Source: Sporolactobacillus inulinus (GTDB lineage: Bacteria; Bacillota; Bacilli; Bacillales; Sporolactobacillaceae). From it: a stretch of 64,000 bases of DNA. The stretch spans positions 17,798 to 81,797 of the forward strand of contig NZ_BJMS01000014.1 of the NCBI RefSeq assembly GCF_006539285.1, given 5' to 3'. Of the stretch, positions 35,763 to 44,871 are shown piece by piece. Positions within the stretch are counted from its first letter, which is position 1, and each line of letters starts with the position of its first letter. Below the pieces are notes generated by a model that was not told the origin of the DNA, searched no databases, and saw only the letters and a program-made list of their open reading frames with translations. The position numbers and the translations under genes are program-made.

Positions 35763-36941
35763 TCATTCAAATACATGAAGTGCCTTAATGCGCGAAACCG
35801 CCTCAGTGAGACGTTCCTCCGCGTTCACTAAACTGATTCGAATAAACGAATCGCCTCTTTTTCCGAAGCCGATTCCCGGTGCAACAACGATATGTGCCTC
35901 ATCGAAAAGCAGATTGGCAAACGTTTCGCTTGTATAGCCTTTTGGGACCTTCAGCCAAGCAAAAAAAGTACCTGCCGGCGGCGCGGTAACCTCCCAGCCA
36001 ATTTTTCTTAAGCCATGAATCAGCACATCGCGCCGGCGCTCATAAGTATGCGCAATTTCCGCTGCGCACTGCTGTGAAGATTGAAGCGCGCAAGCGGCCG
36101 CATCTTGAACCGCACCGAACACCGTACTGTAAGCATGGGTCTGAAAGTGATTCAATGCCTGAATGATCGAGGCATTGCCAACTGCAAAACCAAAACGCCA
36201 ACCTGCCATGTCGTAGGTCTTCGACATCGTGTAGACTTCAACAGCAACTGATTTCGCCTGATCGGTCTGCAAAATACTGAGCGGCTTGCGACCGTCAAAC
36301 CCAAGTGAGGCATAAGCGAAATCATTGACCACCGGCAATTGACGGCTTTTCGCTAAATCAATCGTAGACTGATAGAATGCCTCTGTCGCCAGTGCTCCAG
36401 TTGGATTATTCGGATAATTAAGCAATAAAAGTCGTACTTTTGCGAGAACATGGTCCGGAATACATCTATAGTCTGGCAGAAAATGAGTCGACTCTTCCAA
36501 AGGCATGGCATATGTATTGGCTTGCGCAAGCACCGCAGCAGAATAATAGATTGGGTAGCAAGGATCCGTAATCAGCATATAATCCCCCGGATTCAGCAGC
36601 GCTTGGGGAATTCCGGTAATCCCAATATGTGCTCCATGAAAAATGGCAATTTCTTTTGTCGGATCAAGTACGACACCGTATTCTCTTTTATAAAAATCAG
36701 CGATCGCTTGCCGAACATTTTCTTTTCCCAAAAAAGGAGGATACGCTTGATTTTCCGATTTTTCGATCGCCTCTTTCATTGCATCAACAATGTGTCGCGG
36801 TGTCGGAAGATCAGGATTTCCTTTTGAAAGATCTAGAAACGGTTGGCCTGTCTGTGCAGATGCAGCCAGCTTTTGATCAAGACCTTTGAAAAAATTAACC
36901 GGCAATTTGCTCACGCGTTCCGAAGGACTGAAGAAAACCAT
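35763..36941 (-). CDS. Class I aminotransferase, MtnE/methionine transaminase-like
   Basis: A 392-residue fold-type I aminotransferase. It has LSKGNPDLPTPRHIV, FHGAHIGITGIP, LNYPNNPTGALAT, the PLP lysine in YTMSKTYDMAGWRFGFAVGN (about residue 235) and a C-terminal arginine in DSFIRISLVN. It resembles Bacillus MtnE (YkrV), which transaminates 4-methylthio-2-oxobutyrate to methionine. The ATG at 36941 has GGAGGG upstream. It follows a free methionine sulfoxide reductase gene, which supports a methionine link. Confidence 0.82.
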   Translation of the reverse strand: MVFFSPSERVSKLPVNFFKGLDQKLAASAQTGQPFLDLSKGNPDLPTPRHIVDAMKEAIEKSENQAYPPFLGKENVRQAIADFYKREYGVVLDPTKEIAIFHGAHIGITGIPQALLNPGDYMLITDPCYPIYYSAAVLAQANTYAMPLEESTHFLPDYRCIPDHVLAKVRLLLLNYPNNPTGALATEAFYQSTIDLAKSRQLPVVNDFAYASLGFDGRKPLSILQTDQAKSVAVEVYTMSKTYDMAGWRFGFAVGNASIIQALNHFQTHAYSTVFGAVQDAAACALQSSQQCAAEIAHTYERRRDVLIHGLRKIGWEVTAPPAGTFFAWLKVPKGYTSETFANLLFDEAHIVVAPGIGFGKRGDSFIRISLVNAEERLTEAVSRIKALHVFE

Positions 36942-36972
36942 CCCATCACCCTCCACTCTTAGCTTACTCTGC

Positions 36973-37449
36973 TCATGACAATAACCCCTGATTGCCGAAA
37001 ACAAGTGGCGCTAACTGCTCCAAATAGTTCCGATCCATCACATCGAAATGATTCAAATACGGACTGTCCAGATCCAGAACGCCAAAGAAGCGGTTTGTTC
37101 CCGGCCAGAATACCGGCACAACAATTTCGGAGCGGGAGCGCGCATCGCAGGCAATATGCCCTGGAAACTGATGCACATCAGGAACAATTTCGCTCTTCTT
37201 TGTAACCGCAACGTGACCGCATACCCCCTTGTTCGCAGGAATATGCATGCAGGCAACTCGGCCTTGGAAGGGACCCAAAATCAATTCATCATTTTTCCAA
37301 CGATAAAATGTGGTTCCATTCAAACCAGGCACTTTCTCAAAGATCAATGAAACCATATTACTCATATTCGCCACCAAGTCGAACTCATGTTGGAGCAGCG
37401 CTTTTGTTTGATTGATCAAATCCGAATAGGTTCTTTTCTTGGTTTCCAT
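36973..37449 (-). CDS. msrC: Free methionine-(R)-sulfoxide reductase (GAF domain, fRMsr)
   Basis: A 158-residue GAF protein closely similar to E. coli YebR/MsrC. All three catalytic cysteine contexts are kept: VACMHIP, KGVCGHVA and HIACDARSRSE, together with LGPFQGR. It reduces free L-methionine-(R)-sulfoxide to methionine in the cytoplasm. It is first in a run with the MtnE-like aminotransferase, an SDR and the YbdH-like dehydrogenase, upstream of the methionine importer operon. Confidence 0.92.
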   Translation of the reverse strand: METKKRTYSDLINQTKALLQHEFDLVANMSNMVSLIFEKVPGLNGTTFYRWKNDELILGPFQGRVACMHIPANKGVCGHVAVTKKSEIVPDVHQFPGHIACDARSRSEIVVPVFWPGTNRFFGVLDLDSPYLNHFDVMDRNYLEQLAPLVFGNQGLLS

Positions 37450-37554
37450 TGGCCCTCCTAATCATCACGCAGCCAGAAATTCTATCCTTGCGTCAATGGG
37501 TTAAAACTATTCTATATTGATAAAACATATATGTCAACTAGGTATTATAGTAAT

Positions 37555-37592
37555 TAAAAACCTTTGAGAACAATCCGGCACTCAAAGGTTTT
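37555..37592 (-). terminator. Terminator after the D-2-hydroxyacid dehydrogenase gene
   Basis: Stem AACCTTTGAG/CTCAAAGGTT with a 12-base loop, followed on the minus strand by a T run, about 15 bases after the stop at 37605. It separates the class III aminotransferase/dehydrogenase pair from the msrC operon. Confidence 0.85.
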
Positions 37593-37604
37593 TTGGGTCA
37601 TCCA

Positions 37605-38585
37605 TTAACAAGATACACCCGGATTGACGAGATGCGTGGGTCTTTGATCTGCACTCAAGCGCTGAACCAATTGTTCAAGCGTCATTTTTCGAGCCGCGTA
37701 AAAGGAGTCTTCGGAAACAAAGGCAGCGTGCGGGGTAATCACTGTATTTTCAAGCGTAAATAAACGACTTTGTTCCGTATCTTCATCCTCGATCACATCA
37801 AGTGCGGCCGCCTGGATATCACCGTCTTCAAGCGCTTTGACCAAGGCCGCTTCGTCAACGACCTTGCCGCGGGCGGTATTGATCAAAAAGGCACTCTTTT
37901 TCATCAGCTTCAGTTCCCGTTCTGAAATCAGATGATGGGTTGTGTCCATGAGTGGACAATGAAGCGAGAGAATATCGGATTCAGTAAGCAACGCATCAAA
38001 CGTCTCCGCCTTTTCCACACCATAGGTTTCCAGAAATTCTTTTGTTTTGGTTGGTGCATAGGCGAGAATGCGCACGTTCAGTGCTTGCAGCATCGGAATC
38101 ATTGCCCGCGGAATACTGCCGAAGAAATAAAGGCCAACCGTTTTACCTTCGAGCCGATGCGTCGTGTAGCCAAGGAGCGGATCCCATTTTCCCTGGCGCA
38201 CCTTTCGATCAAAATAAGTAAGCTTCCGGGTCAGATCGATGATCAAGCCAATGGTGTGCAGTGCGACTTCCTCAGAACAGAATCCCGGACAGTTGGTCAC
38301 GCATACACCGTGTTCGGTCGCCGCGCCAAGATCGACATTATCAACGCCAATTGATTGCAACGCAACAATCTTCAAATGGGGCAGTTGATTGAGAATATCT
38401 TTTGTGATTTGCTGGTACTCGACGACCACGCCGTCCGCATCCTGCGCATAGTCGACAAATGAGTTCCGATTCTCGTAATCTTTCACCTCGATCAGCTCAA
38501 GATCATTAATCTTCCATTCCGTAAGCAATTGACGCTCATAATCAAGAGAATCATCAATATTATAGTAGAGGACCTGCTTGTTCAT
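37605..38585 (-). CDS. D-2-hydroxyacid dehydrogenase family protein with degenerate NAD motif
   Basis: A 326-residue protein of the D-isomer specific 2-hydroxyacid dehydrogenase family (CtBP-like). The catalytic triad contexts are present: INTARGKVVDEAAL (Arg), VIEDEDTE (Glu) and ITPHAAF (His). The dinucleotide motif, normally GxGxxG, reads VGLYFFGSIPRAM, so two of its three glycines are missing. NAD binding may be altered. The ATG at 38585 has GAGGGG 9 bases upstream. It follows the class III aminotransferase by 15 bases and probably shares its operon. Confidence 0.85.
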   Translation of the reverse strand: MNKQVLYYNIDDSLDYERQLLTEWKINDLELIEVKDYENRNSFVDYAQDADGVVVEYQQITKDILNQLPHLKIVALQSIGVDNVDLGAATEHGVCVTNCPGFCSEEVALHTIGLIIDLTRKLTYFDRKVRQGKWDPLLGYTTHRLEGKTVGLYFFGSIPRAMIPMLQALNVRILAYAPTKTKEFLETYGVEKAETFDALLTESDILSLHCPLMDTTHHLISERELKLMKKSAFLINTARGKVVDEAALVKALEDGDIQAAALDVIEDEDTEQSRLFTLENTVITPHAAFVSEDSFYAARKMTLEQLVQRLSADQRPTHLVNPGVSC

Positions 38586-38600
38586 GGCGGTCATCCCCTC

Positions 38601-39881
38601 TTATTTTTTACTCAATTGACTCAAGACCTGATCAATAATCGCGATGCCCTGATCGATTTCCTGCTTTTTTACGTTGAGCGGTGTCGCAAAGCGCATCCCG
38701 TTTTCATGAACGCCGCAACCGAGCGTCAGAAGCTTCTTCTCTAAGCACCCCTTCTGCACCTTCGCAAGCAGGTCCCCTGCAGGGCTTCCATCCAGATGTG
38801 AAAATTCAATCGCTTGCATTAACCCAAGCCCGCGTGCATCGGAAATACAGGCATATTTTTTCTGTAATTCCTGAAGCTGTCCGTTCAAATACCTGCCGAT
38901 CTCATTGACGTGATCAAGTAGCTGTTCTTTTTTAAATACATCCAAAACCGCTAATGCAGCGGCTGCACAAATCGGATTACCGCCAAAAGTCGTCCCATGC
39001 ATCCCCGGATGCCATTCCGCCATAACCTCCGGCGACGCAATCACCGCACTCATCGGCAATCCACCGGCAATCGCCTTGCCCACCGTCATAATATCGGCAG
39101 CAACATCAAAATGTTCGCTGGCAAACATTTTCCCAGTCCGACCGTATCCCGACTGAATTTCATCCATAATCAACAAAATCCCATAGCGATCACATCGCTG
39201 GCGGATGCCCTGAACAAAAGCCTTCGACGGAACAACGTACCCGCCTTCCCCTTGAATCGGTTCCATAATGATCGCCGCAACCTGATCCGGACTCACAAGG
39301 TACTCAAACAAATGATCCAATTCATCCAGACAAAAATCCGTACGCTGCGCCTCATCAAATCCGTTCGGACACAGATCCTTCGACGGATAAGGTGTAAAAT
39401 AAACCGAACCGACCAGAGGCTCATACGTTTTTCGGTATTTCGCCTTAGACCCCGTCACCGACAGCGCCCCGAACGTCCGCCCATGAAAGGAACCCTCAAA
39501 CGCAATCATTGCCGGCCGTTTCGTATAGGCACGTGCCAGTTTCAAAGCACCATCAATCGCCTCCGCCCCGCCATTGGAAAAAAACACCGAATTCAGCTCA
39601 CCCGGCGTTACCTCCGACAAACGTTTCGCCAATTTAAGCGTCGACGGATAGTTCACCACATTAAACGAGGCCGTGAGCAACTGCTCCGCCTGCTGCTTAA
39701 TCGCTGCCACAACCTTCGGGTGACAATGCCCCAGCGCGTTAACCGCAATTCCCTGAACAAAGTCGAGATAACGCACACCATTCACATCCGTCAGATAGCA
39801 TCCCTGACCACTTTCCATAATCAGATCCGTTGCCTTAGCCAATGCTGGACTCAAATAGGGCCGATAGTCCTCGAACTTCAT
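38601..39881 (-). CDS. Class III aminotransferase, GABA/ornithine/diaminobutyrate type
   Basis: A 426-residue class III PLP enzyme of GabT type. It has FFSNGGAEAIDGALKLAR, FEGSFHGRTFGALSVTG, MEPIQGEGGYVVP, LIMDEIQSGYGRTGK and the PLP lysine in MTVGKAIAGGLPMSAVI. It could act on GABA, ornithine or 2,4-diaminobutyrate. The last would link it to the ectoine cluster 4 kb away, where no DoeD is seen, but nothing in the sequence proves this. The ATG at 39881 has GGGGGG 7 bases upstream. Confidence 0.87.
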   Translation of the reverse strand: MKFEDYRPYLSPALAKATDLIMESGQGCYLTDVNGVRYLDFVQGIAVNALGHCHPKVVAAIKQQAEQLLTASFNVVNYPSTLKLAKRLSEVTPGELNSVFFSNGGAEAIDGALKLARAYTKRPAMIAFEGSFHGRTFGALSVTGSKAKYRKTYEPLVGSVYFTPYPSKDLCPNGFDEAQRTDFCLDELDHLFEYLVSPDQVAAIIMEPIQGEGGYVVPSKAFVQGIRQRCDRYGILLIMDEIQSGYGRTGKMFASEHFDVAADIMTVGKAIAGGLPMSAVIASPEVMAEWHPGMHGTTFGGNPICAAAALAVLDVFKKEQLLDHVNEIGRYLNGQLQELQKKYACISDARGLGLMQAIEFSHLDGSPAGDLLAKVQKGCLEKKLLTLGCGVHENGMRFATPLNVKKQEIDQGIAIIDQVLSQLSKK

Positions 39882-40096
39882 GTACACGCCCCCCGAGAAT
39901 AAGATCACCTCAAAATCTGCTTTAGCTATAAAGGTATGACATGTGCAGGGGAATATGCCATTATATTCTCAGCAAACAAACTGCAGAACTAAATAAAAGA
40001 CGACCGGAATGCTAATTCACCCAAGAATTGCGGTCTTACATCAATAATTGAATAGGAATAATTTTGCCCAATGCAACTGTTAACAATTTGAAGAAA

Positions 40097-40124
40097 TTAC
40101 AATAAATAGCACATATGGTATAAT
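40097..40124 (+). promoter_or_regulatory. Promoter of the zinc-ribbon membrane protein pair
   Basis: TTACAA and a perfect TATAAT separated by 16 bases, about 45 bases before the ATG at 40171. Confidence 0.7.
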
Positions 40125-40170
40125 GTCACTTGTTTCATCATTCTATTATCCTATGAAAGAAGGAATACAT

Positions 40171-40953
40171 ATGAAATGTACGTATTGCGGTACGGACAAC
40201 AATGAAAACGCAGCGTTCTGCGGTCATTGCGGACAACCACTTAAGTCTGCTTCCTTATCTTCTGAACAATCGGCGCAAAAAGAAACAGCAGCCGCAGCGG
40301 CAAATAAAGGGGAACTCACGATTAACGCAGATGTCTTCGCAAACTTCTGGAGCTATGTAAAGGGTGCGTTAAAAACACCGAATGCATTCGACGATCATTT
40401 AAAAAACGGCATCTTTTCTCTAGCTCTTCTCTGCATTTTTCTTCCTATATCTATAGTTAACGCAATGAATCAGCTCTATCGCACGGTTGGCGGATGGGTC
40501 GGAAGCGAAGTATTTGGATCGACGCTGTCGGTACATGCACAACTATTGGGATTCGATGCAATGTTTAAGGGGATGCTTACGCTTGCTCTATGTATCGCCT
40601 TTTACGCACTGCTCATCTTTATATGCTTAAAGGTCGCTCGCCGAGAGGTCTCATATTCATCAATTATCGAGCGATTCGGCTCCTTAAGCGTACCATTAAT
40701 GGTGCTCTCACTTGCATTGTTCTTCATTTCCTATCTGAATCTGCAAATCTACCTGTTTCTGCTGATTCTAGCGACAATTGGCATTCAAGTCATGTTCTTT
40801 CTAACTATGTTTTCCTTCAGCAAAAAAGCACATTTTGATACCTTTTATCTCACGCTGATTTGCCATGCGGTCTACACCATTGTCCTTTATTTTGCGCTGA
40901 AATCGTACTTTATTAATCTCATTATGAATCTTCCAGGCTTACTGAACAACTAA
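40171..40953 (+). CDS. Zinc-ribbon integral membrane protein
   Basis: A 260-residue protein. The N-terminal zinc ribbon (CTYCGTDNNENAAFCGHCG, four cysteines in residues 3-21) is followed by a low-complexity linker and about five hydrophobic segments from residue 85 on. The ATG at 40171 has AAGGA 6 bases upstream. It starts 40 bases upstream of the TcaA-like gene and probably forms an operon with it. Function is not known; such proteins occur near cell-envelope stress genes in Bacilli. Confidence 0.82.
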   Translation: MKCTYCGTDNNENAAFCGHCGQPLKSASLSSEQSAQKETAAAAANKGELTINADVFANFWSYVKGALKTPNAFDDHLKNGIFSLALLCIFLPISIVNAMNQLYRTVGGWVGSEVFGSTLSVHAQLLGFDAMFKGMLTLALCIAFYALLIFICLKVARREVSYSSIIERFGSLSVPLMVLSLALFFISYLNLQIYLFLLILATIGIQVMFFLTMFSFSKKAHFDTFYLTLICHAVYTIVLYFALKSYFINLIMNLPGLLNN

Positions 40954-40993
40954 TACGGTACCAAATTACAATCAAAAAGAAGGTTATTCGACG

Positions 40994-42496
40994 TTGACTA
41001 GGCATTGTACCGAGTGCGGACAAGCACTTCAAGACAATATGAAATTTTGTACACAGTGCGGCCATCCCGTGGAATCAGCGCAGGATCAAACGGCAGCAAC
41101 GAGCACTGCTACGCTTTCACAGGTTCCAACTGAAAAACGTTATACAATGACATCAGACAAAAAATCCATTACCATCAAGAAAAGTGTTCTCATTCCTGTC
41201 ATTATCGCTATCCTTTTGATCATTGGTTTTTACTATACGGGAAAAGTATTCACCGACCCACAGCGCACCGTCGATTCATTTCGCAATGCTGTTCGCGATC
41301 ACAAGACACATCAACTTGCACAAATGATCCACACTAATGAGAATACAAAAGTTGGCGATGCACAGGCAAAAGCAATGCTTCAGCTTTTCGATAAAAATCC
41401 AAGCATCTATTCACAATCTCTGAGTGCTATGGAAAGCAGTGCAAAGCAATCCGGGAAACAACCTTCTGGGAGTCATGCGCTCTACCAGTTAAAAAAATCA
41501 GGCAAGAAATTCTTAATCTTTGATCACTATCAAATTACGACAAACACTGTCCATCCAAAGGTTGTCACCAATTTAAAAGGAATGAAGGTTGGCATTAAAA
41601 ACATCGGCAAGATGAAAACCGCCGCCAAAGCAAATAACGATAATTCAGAAACCATTTCACTGAGCGGAGTCATTCCCGGTTATTACACAGTCATTGGTCA
41701 ATCTAAAGCGATGAATACATCGCAGTCTACCGCATTGCTGTCAAATGACGATGAAACGATTGATTTCTCAGGTTCCTTTATACCGGTTTCCACCAACCTG
41801 CCGGGAGCCAAATTGTTCATCGATGGCAAGGATGCCACGAAACCTCTTTTGGGCGACGTTGTTAACGTGGGACCATACAAGGAAGGAGACACGCCATCCT
41901 TTTATGCAACGTACACAGTGAATGGGAAATCGATTAAATCAAATACAATTTCCATTTCAGATGATGAATCGTCGGATGATTATTCAGATGAGTATGATGA
42001 TGAAACAACGACAATCGGTGATGCCGAATCAGACGGTATTAATCTCATATTCGAAGAGGCTGCTGAAGATGGTTTCTATTCACTGAATCGTGATGATCTG
42101 AATGGAGAACAAAACGGAAATACACTTCACGCTTATTTTCAAGACTATTATGATTCATTAACAAGCGCAGTCAATGAGCAAGATAACGACTATCTGACCG
42201 ACTATTACGAAACCGGAACACCGTTCAGCCAATCCACATTCAAGGACCTCAAGGGGATTGAAGATAAAGAGATTAGTGAATCGCTTCACTCCTTTGAAGT
42301 GACGAAAATATCCAATGATAATTCCGAAACCTTCACGATTGATGTCACTGAAGATTGGAATGAATACTATTATGATGATGATGACAACGAGGTCGATAAA
42401 GATTTCACATTGAAAACCACCTATCAATTGAAACCAACCGCCCCAGGACAACTGAAAATTGTCGGTTATAAAGTTAATAGCAAATCAGAAAAATAA
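40994..42496 (+). CDS. TcaA/YvbJ-like zinc-ribbon membrane-anchored protein
   Basis: A 500-residue protein: zinc ribbon CTECGQALQDNMKFCTQCG (residues 5-23), a single membrane anchor at about 68-88 (SVLIPVIIAILLIIGFYYTG), and a large extracellular part with repeated beta domains as in Staphylococcus TcaA and Bacillus YvbJ. An Asp/Ser-rich linker lies near residues 322-340 and an acidic YYYDDDDNE patch near the end. TcaA proteins influence glycopeptide susceptibility and envelope homeostasis. The start codon is TTG with AGAAGG upstream. Confidence 0.85.
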   Translation: MTRHCTECGQALQDNMKFCTQCGHPVESAQDQTAATSTATLSQVPTEKRYTMTSDKKSITIKKSVLIPVIIAILLIIGFYYTGKVFTDPQRTVDSFRNAVRDHKTHQLAQMIHTNENTKVGDAQAKAMLQLFDKNPSIYSQSLSAMESSAKQSGKQPSGSHALYQLKKSGKKFLIFDHYQITTNTVHPKVVTNLKGMKVGIKNIGKMKTAAKANNDNSETISLSGVIPGYYTVIGQSKAMNTSQSTALLSNDDETIDFSGSFIPVSTNLPGAKLFIDGKDATKPLLGDVVNVGPYKEGDTPSFYATYTVNGKSIKSNTISISDDESSDDYSDEYDDETTTIGDAESDGINLIFEEAAEDGFYSLNRDDLNGEQNGNTLHAYFQDYYDSLTSAVNEQDNDYLTDYYETGTPFSQSTFKDLKGIEDKEISESLHSFEVTKISNDNSETFTIDVTEDWNEYYYDDDDNEVDKDFTLKTTYQLKPTAPGQLKIVGYKVNSKSEK

Positions 42497-42516
42497 GTTT
42501 CAGCTTTACGAATACG

Positions 42517-42559
42517 AAAAAGCGGAACGGAAAACCATCATTTTCCGTCCCGCTTTTTT
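42517..42559 (+). terminator. Terminator of the zinc-ribbon operon
   Basis: Long stem AAAAGCGGAACGGAAAA/TTTTCCGTCCCGCTTTT with one mismatch and a 6-base loop, followed by T. It starts about 20 bases after the stop. Confidence 0.9.
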
Positions 42560-42617
42560 CTTTCCTCAATAACTTGGGTGGTCCCCACGAATGTAATGGT
42601 CAGCCTGCATCCATGCC

Positions 42618-43124
42618 TCACTTAAACCCCTTATTCTCCAGCACAGTCACTTTCTTTTGCGAGGTACGCCCGGCCTTCTTCGTATAGGCAACCAGTTTGA
42701 CAAGATCTTCCCAGCACTGCTTTGCGCCGAACGTAAGCAAAGGTACACCGATAAAATCGATATGCATCCAGCGCGAGCATAAGCCCCCCATGGTCATCGC
42801 AAACGGAACCGTCGGGGATGTATTCGAGAAAATAATCTTTTCATCGCCATGATATTTTTCTGCGAGCAGTTCGGCTAAGTGCGTCATCGCCGGCAGCACA
42901 TGCTTTCCCGGACCGCGCCCAACGGTATAGACGGCATTTCCTTCCTTATCGACACCATGAAAGATGAATGTTCCCATATCCGATGAATTCAATTGATTGA
43001 AATACGGCACCTCTAGAATTTCTTGTGATGTCAGTTTCCGATCATCCGGAATCAAATTCAGATGATAGGCCGCCGCAAGTGATGTGGTGTGGGTGCCGCC
43101 GAAATCATTATAGATATAAATCAT
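42618..43124 (-). CDS. DUF3189 family protein
   Basis: A 168-residue cytoplasmic protein beginning MIYIYNDFGGTHTTSLAAAYHL, as in the Firmicutes DUF3189 family. It continues with VGRGPGKHVLP and a late VPLLTFGAKQCWEDLV. There is no known activity. It stands alone between the zinc-ribbon operon and the ectoine transporter genes and is read toward the former. Confidence 0.75.
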   Translation of the reverse strand: MIYIYNDFGGTHTTSLAAAYHLNLIPDDRKLTSQEILEVPYFNQLNSSDMGTFIFHGVDKEGNAVYTVGRGPGKHVLPAMTHLAELLAEKYHGDEKIIFSNTSPTVPFAMTMGGLCSRWMHIDFIGVPLLTFGAKQCWEDLVKLVAYTKKAGRTSQKKVTVLENKGFK

Positions 43125-43282
43125 GCAAACACCTTCTCATTGAACAATTTCAATTCTTCATTGATTATTGCCATGAATCGGGGGAATTAATCGATACCTA
43201 GACGCCGTGCATCGTACTGACTTATCCTATCGTTTCCGTGCTAAGTATCAGCGGTTTCAAACTAACAAACACTTCTCATCCT

Positions 43283-43318
43283 AAAAAAACACCCACCTTG
43301 AACTTGGTTGGATGTTTT
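43283..43318 (-). terminator. Terminator of the ectoine transporter/catabolic operon
   Basis: On the minus strand AACATCCAACC pairs with GGTGGGTGTT (one mismatch) over an 8-base loop and is followed by seven T. It lies about 65 bases after the EhuA-like gene. Confidence 0.8.
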
Positions 43319-43380
43319 TAATATTTATATGAGTTAAGAAGTGAGCAAACAAAATCCGCACCATTCGATGCAAAGTTTCC

Positions 43381-44181
43381 TTAAACACTCTGTGATTGCG
43401 CGGAAAAACGGCTGAGAAAGTTCATGGTCCGCTGATGTTTCGGTTGATTGAAAATTTGTTTCGGTGGTCCCTGTTCGATGATCTGGCCCTCCGCCATGAA
43501 GACAACCCGATCAGCAATATCACGTGCAAAGGCCATTTCATGAGTGATGAGCAGCATCGCCATTTCCTCTTCTTCTGCGATCTCGCGAATGACTTCCAGC
43601 ACCTCACCGACAAGTTCAGGATCGAGCGCCGATGTAACTTCGTCAAACAGCATGATTTTCGGTTTCATGACAAGCGCGCGAGCCATTGCGACGCGCTGCT
43701 GCTGCCCCCCTGATAGTTGCGCCGGGTAGGCATTGCATTTGTCAGCTAAACCTACTTTTTCCAGCAGCTTGACGGCTTGCTCCTTGGCCTCCTGCTTTGT
43801 TCTGCCCAGTACATGAACCTGCGCCTCCATAATGTTGCGCAAAATCGTCATATGCGGAAAAAGATTAAAGTGTTGAAACACCATGCCAATTTGCCCGCGA
43901 ACTTTGCGCAAATGACTCGCGTTAGCTTCCATGAGCCGCCCATTAACGTTGCGGTGCCACAACAGTTCTCCGCCGACTTCAATCGTTCCTTTCGATGGTT
44001 TTTCCAAAGTCATCAGCATGCGGGCAAGCGTCGTTTTTCCCGATCCGCTCGGTCCAATCATGGCGACCTTCTCGCCCGGATATATATCAAAGTTAATGTC
44101 ACTGAGCACTTCTGTTGCCCCAAACCTTTTGCCGATATTACGGTATTTAACTAATGGTTCGCCCGCTACGTGTTCATTCAT
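43381..44181 (-). CDS. ehuA: Polar amino acid/ectoine ABC transporter ATP-binding protein (EhuA-like)
   Basis: A 266-residue ATPase of the polar amino acid uptake family: Walker A GPSGSGKTT, FQHFNLFPHMT, signature LSGGQQQRVAMARAL, Walker B IMLFDEVTSALDP, switch LITHEMAFARD. It sits after the two permease genes. The ATG at 44181 has AGGAGG 10 bases upstream. EhuA assignment rests on the EhuB-like binding protein and Eut enzymes of the cluster; the ATPase sequence alone would only say amino acid type. Confidence 0.85.
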   Translation of the reverse strand: MNEHVAGEPLVKYRNIGKRFGATEVLSDINFDIYPGEKVAMIGPSGSGKTTLARMLMTLEKPSKGTIEVGGELLWHRNVNGRLMEANASHLRKVRGQIGMVFQHFNLFPHMTILRNIMEAQVHVLGRTKQEAKEQAVKLLEKVGLADKCNAYPAQLSGGQQQRVAMARALVMKPKIMLFDEVTSALDPELVGEVLEVIREIAEEEEMAMLLITHEMAFARDIADRVVFMAEGQIIEQGPPKQIFNQPKHQRTMNFLSRFSAQSQSV

Positions 44182-44202
44182 GAGAACCATTCCTCCTTTT
44201 CA

Positions 44203-44868
44203 TTAAATGGACTGACCGAAACGCTGCTTGATTCGCTTATTGATTACCCCCACAATCAGCGAAGCCGGATAACTCAGCACTAGAAATATAATGCCGACAT
44301 CAGTAAACGCTTCGACATATCGGAAGGAGGCTGAACCAATCATTTGAGCCGTTTGAACCATCTCGACAAGAGATATTGCTGACAGCAGCGGTGTTTCTTT
44401 AAACATCACAATGAAGTAGTTGCCAAGCATCGGGATGATCGGCGGAATCGCCTGCGGCATAATGATCTGCGTCCATATTTTCACTCTGGAAAAGTTCAAA
44501 GCAGAACCAGCTTCCCACTGTCCTTTCGGTATCGCGTCAATCCCTGTTCGGAATACCTCCGTTAAATAGGTACTGTAATGCAGTCCAAGGCCGAGCACAC
44601 CCGCCAAAAATGGGGATAAGGACACGCCGAACGCCGGAAAGACAAAGAAGATAAAGTACAATTGAACCAGAAGCGGTGTGCTCTTAATGAATTCAACAAA
44701 AGCATTGACGGCAATACGCAAAGGTGTAAAAGGCGAACGTTTGCAAAGCGTCCATAATAACCCGAGCAATGCCGCAATCACAAAACCGACAATCGTCGCT
44801 TCAATCGTCACAATCATCGCCTGCAACAGTTGCGGTAAAATCGAAATTGCAAAATCCCAGCTCCACAT
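44203..44868 (-). CDS. Ectoine/amino acid ABC transporter permease (EhuD or EhuC-like)
   Basis: A 221-residue His/Glu-type permease with about five membrane segments and the loop FRTGIDAIPKGQWEAGSALNF. It forms a heterodimer with the permease encoded 4 bases upstream. Order in the operon and the binding protein suggest an Ehu importer. Which of the two permeases corresponds to EhuC and which to EhuD is not decided. Confidence 0.85.
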   Translation of the reverse strand: MWSWDFAISILPQLLQAMIVTIEATIVGFVIAALLGLLWTLCKRSPFTPLRIAVNAFVEFIKSTPLLVQLYFIFFVFPAFGVSLSPFLAGVLGLGLHYSTYLTEVFRTGIDAIPKGQWEAGSALNFSRVKIWTQIIMPQAIPPIIPMLGNYFIVMFKETPLLSAISLVEMVQTAQMIGSASFRYVEAFTDVGIIFLVLSYPASLIVGVINKRIKQRFGQSI

Positions 44869-44871
44869 CGC

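Noticed and set aside
39022..39902. Long plus-strand frame opposite the class III aminotransferase
   Set aside because: Arg/His-rich shadow of a well-supported gene on the other strand.
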